64,000 bases of DNA from positions 291,353 to 355,352 of the forward strand of contig NZ_SRLE01000001.1 of assembly GCF_004745945.1 (NCBI RefSeq), written 5' to 3'. Origin of the DNA: Mangrovimicrobium sediminis (GTDB lineage Bacteria; Pseudomonadota; Gammaproteobacteria; Pseudomonadales; Halieaceae). The translations under genes were made by a program, and so were the position numbers. The notes beneath the pieces are model-generated. The model saw only the letters and a program-made list of their open reading frames with translations. It had not been told where the DNA came from and searched no databases. Of this stretch, positions 44,727-53,623 are shown piece by piece (position 1 is the stretch's first letter; each line of letters starts with the position of its first letter).

Positions 44727-45122
44727 GTGAAAGAGATCACCCGAATCAATCATATTGGTATACGAGTGAAAGACATGAATGTCGCCAGACACTTTTACGA
44801 ACAACTGGGGTTCAAATTCATCGCCGGCCCACTTGGACCGGAACCTGTGGCGATAATGGAGCACCCCTCGGGCATCAACATCAATTTTATCCTCAATGCC
44901 AATGCGGACTGCCATGAAAACGTACTCATGGATGTACCCGACAAGCACACGGGTTATACGCATGTTGCTCTGGAGGTATCCAGCTACGAAGCCGCCCTGA
45001 GTGAAATCACAACATTGGGGATAGAGATTACCGGGCAGGTGGAATTTGAAGGAGCCAGGTTTTTCTTTATCAGGGATCCCGACAAAAATGTCATTGAATT
45101 TCACCAGCCAGCGAACGACTGA
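44727..45122 (+). CDS. VOC-family (glyoxalase/bleomycin-resistance-like) protein
   Basis: 131 residues from GTG 44727. The paired beta-alpha-beta motifs are visible: ITRINHIGIRVKDMNVARHF with YEQLGFKFIAGP, and YTHVALEVSSYEAALSEITT with FIRDPDKNVIEFHQ. Metal ligands His9 (NHIGI), His in YTHVAL and Glu in VIEF are in the expected places. The family includes glyoxalases, dioxygenases and binding proteins; the substrate is unknown. About 325 bases after it (45123-45447) show no supported gene. Confidence 0.85.
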   Translation: MKEITRINHIGIRVKDMNVARHFYEQLGFKFIAGPLGPEPVAIMEHPSGININFILNANADCHENVLMDVPDKHTGYTHVALEVSSYEAALSEITTLGIEITGQVEFEGARFFFIRDPDKNVIEFHQPAND

Positions 45123-45447
45123 CGATGTCCAGCCTCTGCCTGCCTCGATCTATCGGGATTGCTATGCGTGTCGAAACCCGCAACGGGATTCAGCCACGGA
45201 AAAGGGGAATGAGCAGAAACTGTCAAGAAGACACTGTTGCGAACGTTTTGAAGCATCCAATGGATTTTGTGAGAGGAACGGAAAATACCCGGAACAGAGA
45301 AGTCCGCTTGGCTCACTCTCTGAGTTCAGGAAGAGTCCGTTCCAGTTGCAATAACCATTGTGCATTTGAAAGACACTCTCTCAGCAGTCGCACTGATATA
45401 ACAGGACGATTTCCCAGTATGACAAGGCCCCGCTGCAGTGAATCACG

Positions 45448-46314
45448 ATGATGAATAGCACCTTGCGATTCCCCACCGTCTTTATATTTCTGGTGATCGT
45501 GCTGTATCCGCTGGGTATATGGCTACTGCTGAGGTACCAGGGCGCCAGCCCATTGATGCTCACGGTCGGCCTGGCGGCCATCAGCGCTTGTCTTTTGTGT
45601 CGCCGCAATCCCGGCACTCTCGGCTGGCATTGGGGCAATTGGAAATATCACTACCAGAGCTATCTCGTCCCCCTCCTCTACGCAACCATTGCCTACATCG
45701 GGATATGGGTCCTGGATTTCGGGGGTTGGTATGCAGTTGGCTTCGTGGACGAGTTACGCCAGGACTATATGCTCGAGTCGTGGTCTGACACGTCACTGAT
45801 CGCACTTCACTTCGTCCTGACGGGTACTGTGAGCTTTGTGCTCCTCCTACCGGGCGTCCTGGGTGAAGAAATCGGTTGGCGAGGCCTGCTGGTGCCCGCA
45901 CTCTCGGCTCGATTCCGTTTCACAACTGTCGCGCTGTTGAGCGGTTTGCTGTGGTCAATGTGGCATTGGCCGCTGATGTTCCTGGGTTTCTACGGCAACT
46001 CCGAAACGCCTTTAGTATTTCAACTTGCAAGCTTCACACTGTGTCTTGTCTCCATATCTATCGTGATGGCGTATTTCCGCTACAAATCTGACAGCCTCTG
46101 GCCGGCCGTGACCCTTCACATGAGTCACAACGTCTTCCTGCAAAAGTTTTTCTCGCCCATGACCGAAGCAACCGAGGCCACCGTGTGGTATGCCGACGAG
46201 TTTGGGATTGCATTACCCCTCGTGGCTGCGTGCTTTGGCGCTTACTATTGGCGAAAAGGTGTTCGCGAGTTCGACGCTGTCGAGGAACAGCAACACACCG
46301 AGGCGGGCGCATGA
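45448..46314 (+). CDS. CPBP-family intramembrane metalloprotease (Abi/CAAX-like)
   Basis: 288 residues with about eight membrane segments. The active-site motifs are present: GVLGEEIGWRGLLVPALSAR (motif 1, EExxxR), LLSGLLWSMWHWPLMFLGFY (motif 2, W-H-x-P) and ALWPAVTLHMSHNVFLQ-type HMSHN (motif 3). These glutamyl proteases act in CAAX processing, bacteriocin self-immunity or signalling. No bacteriocin gene is adjacent, so the role is open. Confidence 0.9.
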   Translation: MMNSTLRFPTVFIFLVIVLYPLGIWLLLRYQGASPLMLTVGLAAISACLLCRRNPGTLGWHWGNWKYHYQSYLVPLLYATIAYIGIWVLDFGGWYAVGFVDELRQDYMLESWSDTSLIALHFVLTGTVSFVLLLPGVLGEEIGWRGLLVPALSARFRFTTVALLSGLLWSMWHWPLMFLGFYGNSETPLVFQLASFTLCLVSISIVMAYFRYKSDSLWPAVTLHMSHNVFLQKFFSPMTEATEATVWYADEFGIALPLVAACFGAYYWRKGVREFDAVEEQQHTEAGA

Positions 46315-46376
46315 ACCACCAGTCGATCTCACAGGTGTGAAGAGGTGTACTGCGTACGGCTCCCCTGTAGGCCTGG

Positions 46377-46700
46377 ATGATGCGTATCCCAGTTAAAAGA
46401 CAAGGCGGGTTCACCTGGATAGAGGTAATGCTGTGTCTCGTCATCCTACTCCTGTGCGCGCGCCTGGTATGGGCCGCTGAACTGAGCGAGTTGGAGAACC
46501 AGTTCATGGCGGCAATGGGACTTGAGCCGTGGACAAAGTACATCATCACCGTACCGCTGTTCATTGCCTGGGTGGTACTGACGTACCGGCAGGAATCCAG
46601 GCAACTGGCGGGCACGGGGAAGCGGGTCATACGCCTCCGTGTAGTAGTGTTCGCTACTGCTGTATTGGGAGCTCTTATCCTGTACTTATTGTCTTTGTAG
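46377..46700 (+). CDS. Small membrane protein with prepilin-like N-terminus
   Basis: 107 residues. RQGGFTWIEVMLCLVILLLC resembles a type IV prepilin leader/N-methylation site (G-F-T-x-I-E-V), with glutamate five residues after the glycine. Two further hydrophobic segments (YIITVPLFIAWVVLT and VVVFATAVLGALILYLLSL) are not expected in a pilin. It may simply be a membrane protein with a chance match. The start could be either of two adjacent ATGs (46377 or 46380). The gene ends 39 bases before the methyltransferase start. Confidence 0.5.
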   Translation: MMRIPVKRQGGFTWIEVMLCLVILLLCARLVWAAELSELENQFMAAMGLEPWTKYIITVPLFIAWVVLTYRQESRQLAGTGKRVIRLRVVVFATAVLGALILYLLSL

Positions 46701-46739
46701 CAAACGATCAAGCTCTCGCCGTTGCGCATAAGGAGGCAG

Positions 46740-47486
46740 ATGTCGACGATATACGACAGCATGGGCGTGAACTATTCAGTCAGACGCTGCACCGATCCGC
46801 AGATATTCCTACAGCTCTACGCAGAACTGGAGGGCGCGACACGGATCGTGAATATCGGCGCCGGAACTGGCTCATATGAGCCTGCGGACATCCCACTGGT
46901 TGCCGTTGAGCCCTCACAGGAAATGATTTCACAACGACATCCATCGGCTCATCCAGTGGAACAGGCTTTCGCTGAATCCCTCCCCTTCGAAAACGAGAGT
47001 TTTTCCCACGCGATGACGATTCTCTCGATGCATCATTGGCACGACAGAGCAGCGGCCTATCGCGAGATAAACAGGGTCGCGACCGAGAAGTTCGTTGCTA
47101 TCACCTGGGACCCTAACGCGGAGCCTTTCTGGCTGACCCGGGACTATTTCCCGGAAATGTACGCCCTGGACAGGCGAAATTTCCCCGGCCTGGAGGAACT
47201 AAGGGCCTGTTTCGACGACGTGGAGAGCGCGCCCCTGCTCATCCCGGCGCAGTGTGAAGACGGATTCCTGGCCGCCTTCTGGAGAAGGCCGAAAGCCTAT
47301 CTCAGCAGCCAGGTCCGGCAGTCGATTTCGTCATTTTCCAAACTGCATCCAGCGCCCGATGGCCTGCGACGCCTGGCGGCAGACCTGGCCAGCGGCGCCT
47401 GGGCCGAGAAAAACCGGAGCATACTGGAGGAGCCGTACCTGGATGTTGGGTACAGGATTATTACGGCGAAAACTACAACCCGATAG
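46740..47486 (+). CDS. Class I SAM-dependent methyltransferase
   Basis: 248 residues; AAGGAGG immediately upstream selects ATG 46740 over 46722. RIVNIGAGTGSYEPADIPLV is motif I with the following acidic residue in VAVEPSQEMISQ, and LPFENESFSHAMTILSMHHW is motif II of the UbiE/Methyltransf_11 type. The C-terminal half (DDVESAPLLIPAQCEDGFLA) is like small-molecule methyltransferases. The substrate is unknown. Confidence 0.87.
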   Translation: MSTIYDSMGVNYSVRRCTDPQIFLQLYAELEGATRIVNIGAGTGSYEPADIPLVAVEPSQEMISQRHPSAHPVEQAFAESLPFENESFSHAMTILSMHHWHDRAAAYREINRVATEKFVAITWDPNAEPFWLTRDYFPEMYALDRRNFPGLEELRACFDDVESAPLLIPAQCEDGFLAAFWRRPKAYLSSQVRQSISSFSKLHPAPDGLRRLAADLASGAWAEKNRSILEEPYLDVGYRIITAKTTTR

Positions 47487-47676
47487 CTGTCCCAGTCGAA
47501 AAAGCTTTTCAGATCAACCGGAGTTTTTCCCCGGAAACCGCACCTCGGCAGGGCATCTGGTTCAGCAAAAACGATTCGTTATACTACCTGCTCAGCAATA
47601 CGGCACGGAGTGTTGCCAAAGTTCGCGCCCACCCCAGCCGATATCTGAACACCCTTACAACCACAGGAGAATCAAG

Positions 47677-48009
47677 ATGGCATGGGTCGCTTTATTCGTC
47701 GCTGGTCTGTTTGAAATTATCTGGGCGCTGGCACTCAAATATTCAGAGGGGTTCACCCGGCTGTGGCCATCTGTCATTTTCGGCGTTGCTGCCTGGCTGA
47801 GCTTCGCACTGCTGTCCTACGCCCTGAAAACCATACCAATGGGCAACGCCTATGCGATCTGGACCGGCATCGGCGCAGTCGGTATTGCACTGGTCGGAAT
47901 ATTTTGGCTCAATGAGTCGGCGGATTTTATGCGTATCGCCTGTATCATTTTGGTAGTGATGGGCATAGCGGGCCTGAAGATCTCGGGATCGGGCAGCAGT
48001 ATTGTTTGA
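47677..48009 (+). CDS. Small multidrug resistance family transporter, SugE/Gdx-like
   Basis: 110 residues from ATG 47677, preceded by AGGAGA. It has four membrane helices with MAWVALFVAGLFEIIWALAL (conserved Glu in GLFEIIW), KYSEGFTRLWPSVIFGVAAW, LKTIPMGNAYAIWTGIGAVG and FMRIACIILVVMGIAGLKIS. The GLFEIxWA and YAxWTGIGAVG signatures are of the SugE/Gdx branch, which exports guanidinium ions. No guanidine riboswitch was recognised in the 190 bases upstream. Confidence 0.92.
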   Translation: MAWVALFVAGLFEIIWALALKYSEGFTRLWPSVIFGVAAWLSFALLSYALKTIPMGNAYAIWTGIGAVGIALVGIFWLNESADFMRIACIILVVMGIAGLKISGSGSSIV

Positions 48010-48161
48010 ACTGGTACTTGTTGTTCGACCTACAGTACAGCCTGTTGATGGCGAGCAGCCTCCGCCGCATCGCGAAAACAACTGAACAGACCGTCCGCAG
48101 TCGCGAATCTTAACCCCCAGGTATTCCGCCTGGCTCGCAACAGGTACAAGACTGAGCCCCC

Positions 48162-48443
48162 ATGACCCACGCACAGCACAACCAACCCCGCCTCACCTGC
48201 ACTACCGGTGCTGTCATGCAGTATGTGTTTGCGTGTTTGGGCGCTGTGGCGCTGACGCTTGCAGCGCGAGCTGCACTCGCCTCCCCCGCCCATACAGGCC
48301 CCGTCATCGACATGCACCTGCATGCCTACACCGCCGATGGCAATGGCCCGCCGCCCACCGCGATCTGCGTCGGCGTTGCCGCGAACCTGGCTTACGACCC
48401 CGCTTCCTGTAACGGACTCGTCGCCTTAACTCCGGTTGTCTGA
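48162..48443 (+). pseudogene. Truncated exported amidohydrolase (N-terminal fragment)
   Basis: A 93-codon frame: signal peptide (YVFACLGAVALTLAARAALA), then PVIDMHLHAYTADGNGPPPT and AICVGVAANLAYDP. The first metal motif (H-x-H) and N-terminal region of an Amidohydro_2-type protein are clear, but the remaining 250 or more residues with the other metal ligands are absent. The frame ends shortly before the serine hydrolase gene. It is a remnant; a short functional protein is unlikely. Confidence 0.7.
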
Positions 48444-48493
48444 CGGCAAACTCGCCGTCGCCCCGACACACTGTCCAGAACCGAGACCTCCCT

Positions 48494-49747
48494 ATGTACT
48501 ATCTGAAATGGACCGCCGGCCTGCTGGCCGCCATGCTGCTCTGGCTTGCCATCAGCGTGTATGGCGGGCTGAGCGGCTGGTGGCTGTCCGCCATCGCGCC
48601 CGCTGGCGACACTGCTGCATTCACCCGCGCACTCGGTGAAAAACTGCACGCGGAAAAACGTGGCAATACGGCCCTGGTCCTGATCGAGAACGGGGAAGTC
48701 GTTGCCCAAGACTTCTCCGCCTCGGTAGACACCATCGACCAGGACACCCTCTTCCCCCTGGCCTCGGCGAGCAAACTGCTGGCAGCCTACGGCGTGCTCA
48801 GCCTGGTCGAGTCAGGCGCGCTGGCGCTCGACGCGCCGGTATCCCAATACCTCACCCGCTGGCAGTTGCCCGACAGTGAATTCGACAATAATAAGGTCAC
48901 TGTGCGTCGTTTGCTCTCGCATACCGCAGGCCTCACCGACGGTCTGGGCTTTGACGACTACAAGGCAGACGAATCGGTACCGACACTGGAGGAATCCCTC
49001 GCAAACCCGCGCGCGTCCCGTGGCGAAAAGACCATTGAGGTTGGTCTCGAGCCCGGCAGCGAATGGAAGTATTCGGGCGGCAGCTACCTGCTCCTGGAAC
49101 TCCTCGTCGAGGAGACCTCCGGCATGAGCTTCGAACGCTGGATGCAGCAGGCGGTTTTCGACCCGCTGGGCATGCGGCGCGCGACCTACGCCTACCTGGC
49201 GGACCAGGACAGTATTTCCTACTCCTACGACACCAGCGGCCAACGCGCACCACTGTACCGCTATGCCTCGGCAGCCGCGACGGGCCTGTCCGCAAGCACC
49301 GATGACCTGGTGAAATTCGCCACGGCGCTGGCGCGACCCGGCAGCGCACCGCAGCCCGCCCTGGGCGCGGCCAGCGTAGACCTGTTGCGTCAGCCTCTCG
49401 GATACCAATTGGGGGCGGCCATCTGGGGCCCGGGCGCGATGCTCTATGCCCCGACAGGCGACGACTTTGTGTTCGGCCACGACGGGTCCAACGAACCGGC
49501 TATCAACAGCGCCCTGCGCGTAAACCCGGCCAACGGCGACGCGATTGTCGTCCTCTCCACCGGCCGCGCGTTCCTGGCATCCTCGCTCGCCTACGAATGG
49601 ACACTGTGGCAGACGGGCTATCCGGACTTCTTCGCCTTCGATACGGCGCTGTCCAGTGCGGTCACGCCCGCACTCTTCGGCCTCGCGGTGATCCTCGTGG
49701 TGTTTGTCGCCCTGCTGGTGCGGCGCCGGCGCCGGGTGCACAATTGA
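48494..49747 (+). CDS. Membrane-anchored serine hydrolase (beta-lactamase/PBP-like family)
   Basis: 417 residues. N-terminal anchor LKWTAGLLAAMLLWLAISVY. The penicillin-recognising fold has LFPLASASKLLAAYGVLSLV (S-x-x-K, nucleophile Ser near residue 94), LLSHTAGLTDG, EWKYSGGSYLLLE (Y-x-x type second motif) and FVFGHDGSNEPAI (H-x-G third motif). A C-terminal hydrophobic segment (LFGLAVILVVFVALLV) and RRRR tail give a second anchor. Esterase or D-amino-peptidase activity is more likely than true beta-lactamase. It follows the amidohydrolase fragment. Confidence 0.9.
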   Translation: MYYLKWTAGLLAAMLLWLAISVYGGLSGWWLSAIAPAGDTAAFTRALGEKLHAEKRGNTALVLIENGEVVAQDFSASVDTIDQDTLFPLASASKLLAAYGVLSLVESGALALDAPVSQYLTRWQLPDSEFDNNKVTVRRLLSHTAGLTDGLGFDDYKADESVPTLEESLANPRASRGEKTIEVGLEPGSEWKYSGGSYLLLELLVEETSGMSFERWMQQAVFDPLGMRRATYAYLADQDSISYSYDTSGQRAPLYRYASAAATGLSASTDDLVKFATALARPGSAPQPALGAASVDLLRQPLGYQLGAAIWGPGAMLYAPTGDDFVFGHDGSNEPAINSALRVNPANGDAIVVLSTGRAFLASSLAYEWTLWQTGYPDFFAFDTALSSAVTPALFGLAVILVVFVALLVRRRRRVHN

Positions 49748-49834
49748 CACACGCCACTGGCGCGGTAGTCGCGGCGCTGTAGCGTGAATACGCTGTATCT
49801 CAGCTGAAACTATCGGACCACACGGGAGAATGTC

Positions 49835-50320
49835 GTGACGGAACTTGTGCCAATGCGCGAACAGGATTTCGAGCAGTTCCTCGTAGCCTCAGCCACCGGC
49901 TACGCGGAGGACAACATCAGGTCCGGAAGATGGCCGCGAGAAAACGCACACGACAGGGCGATGTCGGAGTTGAAGGAATCCCTGCCACAGGGGATAGCCA
50001 CGCCGGATAACCACTTCTTCTCGATCCTGGCCTGTCCGGACGGAGCAATTGTCGGCCATATCTGGTGCGCGGTGCGAGACAACGTCGGGCAGCGCAGTGC
50101 ATTTATCTACGATGTGGAAATCAAACCGGAATTCCGCCGGCAGGGATATGCGAGTGACGCTTTCGTGGCGATACAGGAGCGACTTGCAACCATGGACGTG
50201 CAAAGCCTCGGCCTGCATGTCTTTGCGTTCAATGAAGGGGCCATCACCCTGTACAAAAAGCTTGGCTTCGAAGTAACCGGGTTCAACATGCAAAAAGAGC
50301 TGGGAGCTCAGGAATCCTGA
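49835..50320 (+). CDS. GNAT-family N-acetyltransferase
   Basis: 161 residues from GTG 49835 (GGGAGA seven bases upstream). HIWCAVRDNVGQRSAFIYDV, EIKPEFRRQGYASDAFVAIQ (acetyl-CoA loop RRQGYA) and LGLHVFAFNEGAITLYKKLG with FEVTG form the classical GNAT core. The FNEGAITLYKKLGF ending is close to RimI-like enzymes. The substrate is unknown. Confidence 0.87.
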   Translation: MTELVPMREQDFEQFLVASATGYAEDNIRSGRWPRENAHDRAMSELKESLPQGIATPDNHFFSILACPDGAIVGHIWCAVRDNVGQRSAFIYDVEIKPEFRRQGYASDAFVAIQERLATMDVQSLGLHVFAFNEGAITLYKKLGFEVTGFNMQKELGAQES

Positions 50321-50473
50321 CTGGTTGCCCTGTAGCGATACTGCACTTTCGGGACACTAAAGGGCGTCGAGGGACGCCATCCCTCCTGCAAATCACTTGT
50401 ACGCCCTGGCTCGCGAACGCCTCCCTACTCGGAAGCGATTTACCACAGCCTGTTTCTCAACCGGGATACGTGA

Positions 50474-50956
50474 ATGGATATCACACTGCGCAAATTCAGC
50501 CCCGAAGACGCGCCCCGTGTTGCCGAACTGGTCGGGGATCGCGAGGTATCAAGGTGGACCTCGAATATCCCCTATCCCTATACACAACTCGATGCCGTGG
50601 AATGGATAAACAAAATGGCGCTTGATACGTCGGCCCGGGCATTTGCCGTGGAACTGGACGATCAACTCGTCGCCTGCATTTCCCATTGGCCAAATGCATC
50701 GGGAGAAATCGAGATCGGATACTGGGTGGGCAGGCCGTACTGGGGCAAGGGCATCTGCTCAACTGCCCTGCGCTTGATGCTCGACGGCAAGTCATTCCCC
50801 GCGGGATCCGATATCTACGCCAGGGTCATGGAGAGCAACGCAGCCTCCCGCAGGGTACTGGAGAAAGCAGGGTTCACCTACCTAGAGAACACCGTCATCC
50901 GCAAGGCTGGTAAAGCATCGCCCGCACAAATCTACGTTCGACGAGCAGCACTCTGA
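50474..50956 (+). CDS. GNAT-family N-acetyltransferase, RimJ/RimL-like
   Basis: 160 residues. ITLRKFSPEDAPRVAELVGD is the typical RimL-type N-terminus. GEIEIGYWVGRPYWGKGICS carries the acetyl-CoA loop (WGKGIC) and MESNAASRRVLEKAGFTYLE the second motif. The family acetylates ribosomal proteins or small molecules. It follows the previous GNAT by 153 bases and precedes the PhyH-like gene by 33. Confidence 0.87.
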   Translation: MDITLRKFSPEDAPRVAELVGDREVSRWTSNIPYPYTQLDAVEWINKMALDTSARAFAVELDDQLVACISHWPNASGEIEIGYWVGRPYWGKGICSTALRLMLDGKSFPAGSDIYARVMESNAASRRVLEKAGFTYLENTVIRKAGKASPAQIYVRRAAL

Positions 50957-50989
50957 CTCACACCACCTTCACAGTTATACTTTGGTGGA

Positions 50990-51673
50990 ATGATTTCCTT
51001 TGAGCACAAGCCAGGCACGAAAATCGTGTATGCGAGCACCGACTGTTTCGACACCGAGGGTTTTGCCGTCGTGCCGGAGGTCGCGAGCCGCGACGATATC
51101 TCCCAGCTCTCGGCATTGTGTGACGAGTTGGACATCTGCGGGGCTGGGTCGCGCAACCTCCTGCAACTGGACTGGGTGAAGCGCCTGGCGGCGGCAATCA
51201 GCGAGCATCCGGAAATACGCAGTTTGCTTCCCCCGGATGCCAGAGCCGTCCAGTGCACCTATTTCCTGAAAACCGCGGACAAGAACTGGCTGGTACCCCT
51301 GCATCGCGACCGGAGCATTCCTGTACAGGAGCAGTTTGCGGCGACAGATTGGACAGGCTGGAGCCGCAAGGAGGGCACATGGTTTGCAGTGCCGCCTGAT
51401 CGCGTACTTCGGCAACTGGTCGCGGTACGCCTCCACCTGGAGGAAAACAGCGCTGACAACGGCGCCCTGGAAGTCTTACCCGGATCACACCGTAACAGCG
51501 CAGGCTCCGGTAGTCGTATTGCCTGCCCGGTACCCGCCGGCGGCGCCCTGGTGATGAAACCCTCGATCCTGCACGCCTCGTCCAGGCTCAGCTCGGGTCG
51601 GCGCCGGGTGCTGCATTTCCTGTACGGGCCTGCGAGCTTGCCCGCACCGGCGCAATGGGCGTATAGCATCTGA
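50990..51673 (+). CDS. Phytanoyl-CoA dioxygenase (PhyH)-family protein
   Basis: 227 residues. The Fe(II)/2-oxoglutarate facial triad is visible: LVPLHRDRSIPV (H-x-D), distal His in KPSILHASSRL, and the 2-oxoglutarate-binding Arg in GRRRVLHFLYG. LEENSADNGALEVLPGSHRN is the typical PhyH strand pair. Length is shorter than classic PhyH but normal for bacterial members that hydroxylate small molecules. The substrate is unknown. Confidence 0.85.
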   Translation: MISFEHKPGTKIVYASTDCFDTEGFAVVPEVASRDDISQLSALCDELDICGAGSRNLLQLDWVKRLAAAISEHPEIRSLLPPDARAVQCTYFLKTADKNWLVPLHRDRSIPVQEQFAATDWTGWSRKEGTWFAVPPDRVLRQLVAVRLHLEENSADNGALEVLPGSHRNSAGSGSRIACPVPAGGALVMKPSILHASSRLSSGRRRVLHFLYGPASLPAPAQWAYSI

Positions 51674-51802
51674 CGCCTTACACTTCCGTAAACGCGTTGA
51701 TAAGACAAACATCCCCTGCAGCAACTGACGCTGGATTCGCCGAGTGAGCGAGACGTACAACAGACCGGGAATGCGGGCACTTGCCAGGGGTGACTGGAGA
51801 CC

Positions 51803-52261
51803 ATGCACACCATGAACACACGTACCCTCAATCGGTTGTCCAGCTGGCTTGCCGGTGCTGGTGCGCTGGCTACCGCGTCATTGTGCATCTACATGGCACA
51901 GCCGTGGGGTGATAATCCGGCATATCGCAGTGGCTCCGACTACCTGAACCTCGCGCTACTCACCCTGTGGGCACTGTCTCCGCACATTTTCATCCTGTGG
52001 CGAGCCAGGGGCCGCAATCAGCGTGGCGTCAGCACATTTACGATGCTTCTCTCGGCGGTGCTGGCCTGTCTCGGCGGAACGCTCCTGCTCGGGCAAACAG
52101 CGCTACTGAGCAAAGATGCCCAGGCAGGACTGGCGGTACTGGTAATTCCTGTGTACCAGTGGCTGTTGATCGCTTCGCTGGCTGCGATCAACTGGATCTA
52201 CAGGGTTATCTTTGCGAAACAGGATTCCAGCACCAGGGTGAGGCAAGGGCGCCAAGATTAG
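51803..52261 (+). CDS. Hypothetical membrane protein
   Basis: 152 residues with four hydrophobic segments: WLAGAGALATASLCIYMAQP, LNLALLTLWALSPHIFILWR, MLLSAVLACLGGTLLLGQTA and AVLVIPVYQWLLIASLAAIN. ATG 51803 or 51812 may be used. No family recognised. The 257 bases following it hold no supported gene. Confidence 0.65.
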   Translation: MHTMNTRTLNRLSSWLAGAGALATASLCIYMAQPWGDNPAYRSGSDYLNLALLTLWALSPHIFILWRARGRNQRGVSTFTMLLSAVLACLGGTLLLGQTALLSKDAQAGLAVLVIPVYQWLLIASLAAINWIYRVIFAKQDSSTRVRQGRQD

Positions 52262-52518
52262 CCGCTGTCCGGTACGACGCGGCAATTGCGCTCAAAAGCA
52301 TGGGCTGTACCCCCACAGCCGCAACTAACCACTGATGGCCAGCCGTTCACTTCGGCACACGAACGATTGGGCCAAGCCCTATTCAGGCTCGTAAGTTTGA
52401 GCGGTTCCGGCACAACGAACCACCGCAACGACCCCACCGCACCAGCCCCTGTCACAATTCCCGCAAAAGCCGCTAAACTGTCGCCGCCCTCGCGGTATTC
52501 CTGACAACAAGAAAAGTA

Positions 52519-53454
52519 ATGTCTATGGAACTGGATCGCATCCACCCCGAACTCCAGCACGTGTACCGGCGCGCACCGAAGCTGCCCATGCACAGCAAGC
52601 TGTTCCTGTCCTTCGCCAATTTCATCCTGCGCCTGCGCCGCGAGCGCAAGGCAATCGATGGCGTGACCATCCGCAATGTCCGCGCGGACGGAGCGAGTGT
52701 GAGGGTCTACAGTCCGCCCCAGCCGGGTTGCGGCGCCGCGATGCTGTGGATACACGGCGGCGGGCTGTTGGTCGGCCGCGCGTCGATCAACGACGACCTC
52801 TGTGCGCAGTACGCGCGAGACCTGGGGCTGGTGGTGGTCTCGGCCAACTACCGCCTGGCCTACAAACAGCCCTACCCCGCGGCCATAGACGACTGCTTCA
52901 ATGCCTGGCGCTGGCTGCAGGCCAACGCCGGTGAACTCGGTATCGATGCGGCCCGCGTGGCCATCTCCGGACAGAGCGCCGGCGGCGGTCTCGCCGCCAG
53001 CCTGGTACAACGGGTCATCGACGGCGGCGGCGTGCAACCCGCCGCCCAGGCCCTGTTCTGCCCGATGCTGGACGACCGCACCGCCGCGCGCGAAGAACTG
53101 GATACTATCGAGCACCGCATGTGGAATAACCGCAACAACCGCACCGGCTGGTCGACGTATCTCGGGCAGGATGCAGGCATGCCCGCGACGCCGAAATACG
53201 CGGTGCCCGCCAGGCGCGAGGACCTCTCCGGCATGCCCCCGAGCTGGATCGGCATCGGCGATGTGGACCTTTTCTATGAAGAGTCGGCCGTCTACGCCCG
53301 GCGCCTGGCCGAAGCCGGCAATGACTGCGAGCTGCACACCGCCCCCATGGCGCCGCACGCTTTCGAACTGCTGGCCCCGGAAAGTACGCTCGCGCGCGAG
53401 TTCTTCGAGTCCAACTACCGGTTCCTGCGCAACACGCTTGCGCTGCCTGGCTGA
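52519..53454 (+). CDS. Alpha/beta hydrolase, HSL-type esterase/lipase
   Basis: 311 residues. MLWIHGGGLLVGRASINDDL carries the HGGG oxyanion motif and AISGQSAGGGLAASLVQRVI the G-x-S-x-G nucleophile of the hormone-sensitive-lipase family (bacterial esterase family IV). Asp in IGIGDVDLFYEES and His in MAPHAFELLAP complete the triad. Cytoplasmic, no signal peptide. It hydrolyses short to medium acyl esters; the true substrate is unknown. Confidence 0.92.
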   Translation: MSMELDRIHPELQHVYRRAPKLPMHSKLFLSFANFILRLRRERKAIDGVTIRNVRADGASVRVYSPPQPGCGAAMLWIHGGGLLVGRASINDDLCAQYARDLGLVVVSANYRLAYKQPYPAAIDDCFNAWRWLQANAGELGIDAARVAISGQSAGGGLAASLVQRVIDGGGVQPAAQALFCPMLDDRTAAREELDTIEHRMWNNRNNRTGWSTYLGQDAGMPATPKYAVPARREDLSGMPPSWIGIGDVDLFYEESAVYARRLAEAGNDCELHTAPMAPHAFELLAPESTLAREFFESNYRFLRNTLALPG

Positions 53455-53575
53455 GCGGAGCCTGTACACCGGGCAGGCGTCGAACGCCGCGCAGGATTCG
53501 CCGTATGCATCCAAGGTGTTGCCCGCCTGCAAATATCTACCCGCACCGTTCAATTTTAAGTAATATCAGGGAAGA

Positions 53576-53610
53576 CCCGGGACGCCTGAGACGCCCGGGC
53601 ATTTTTTTTT
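53576..53610 (+). terminator. Intrinsic terminator or attenuator before the small surface-protein gene
   Basis: CCCGGG (53576-53581) pairs with CCCGGG (53594-53599), with an additional CG pair, followed by A and nine T. It terminates the esterase transcript, or, because it lies directly in front of the next gene's ATG (53624), could attenuate that gene. Confidence 0.7.
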
Positions 53611-53623
53611 GGGGACTACAGAA

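Noticed and set aside
47487..47676. Guanidine riboswitch upstream of the Gdx/SugE-like gene
   Set aside because: I looked for paired ACGG-type hairpins or a ykkC layout and found only isolated ACGG sequence without the two matching stems.
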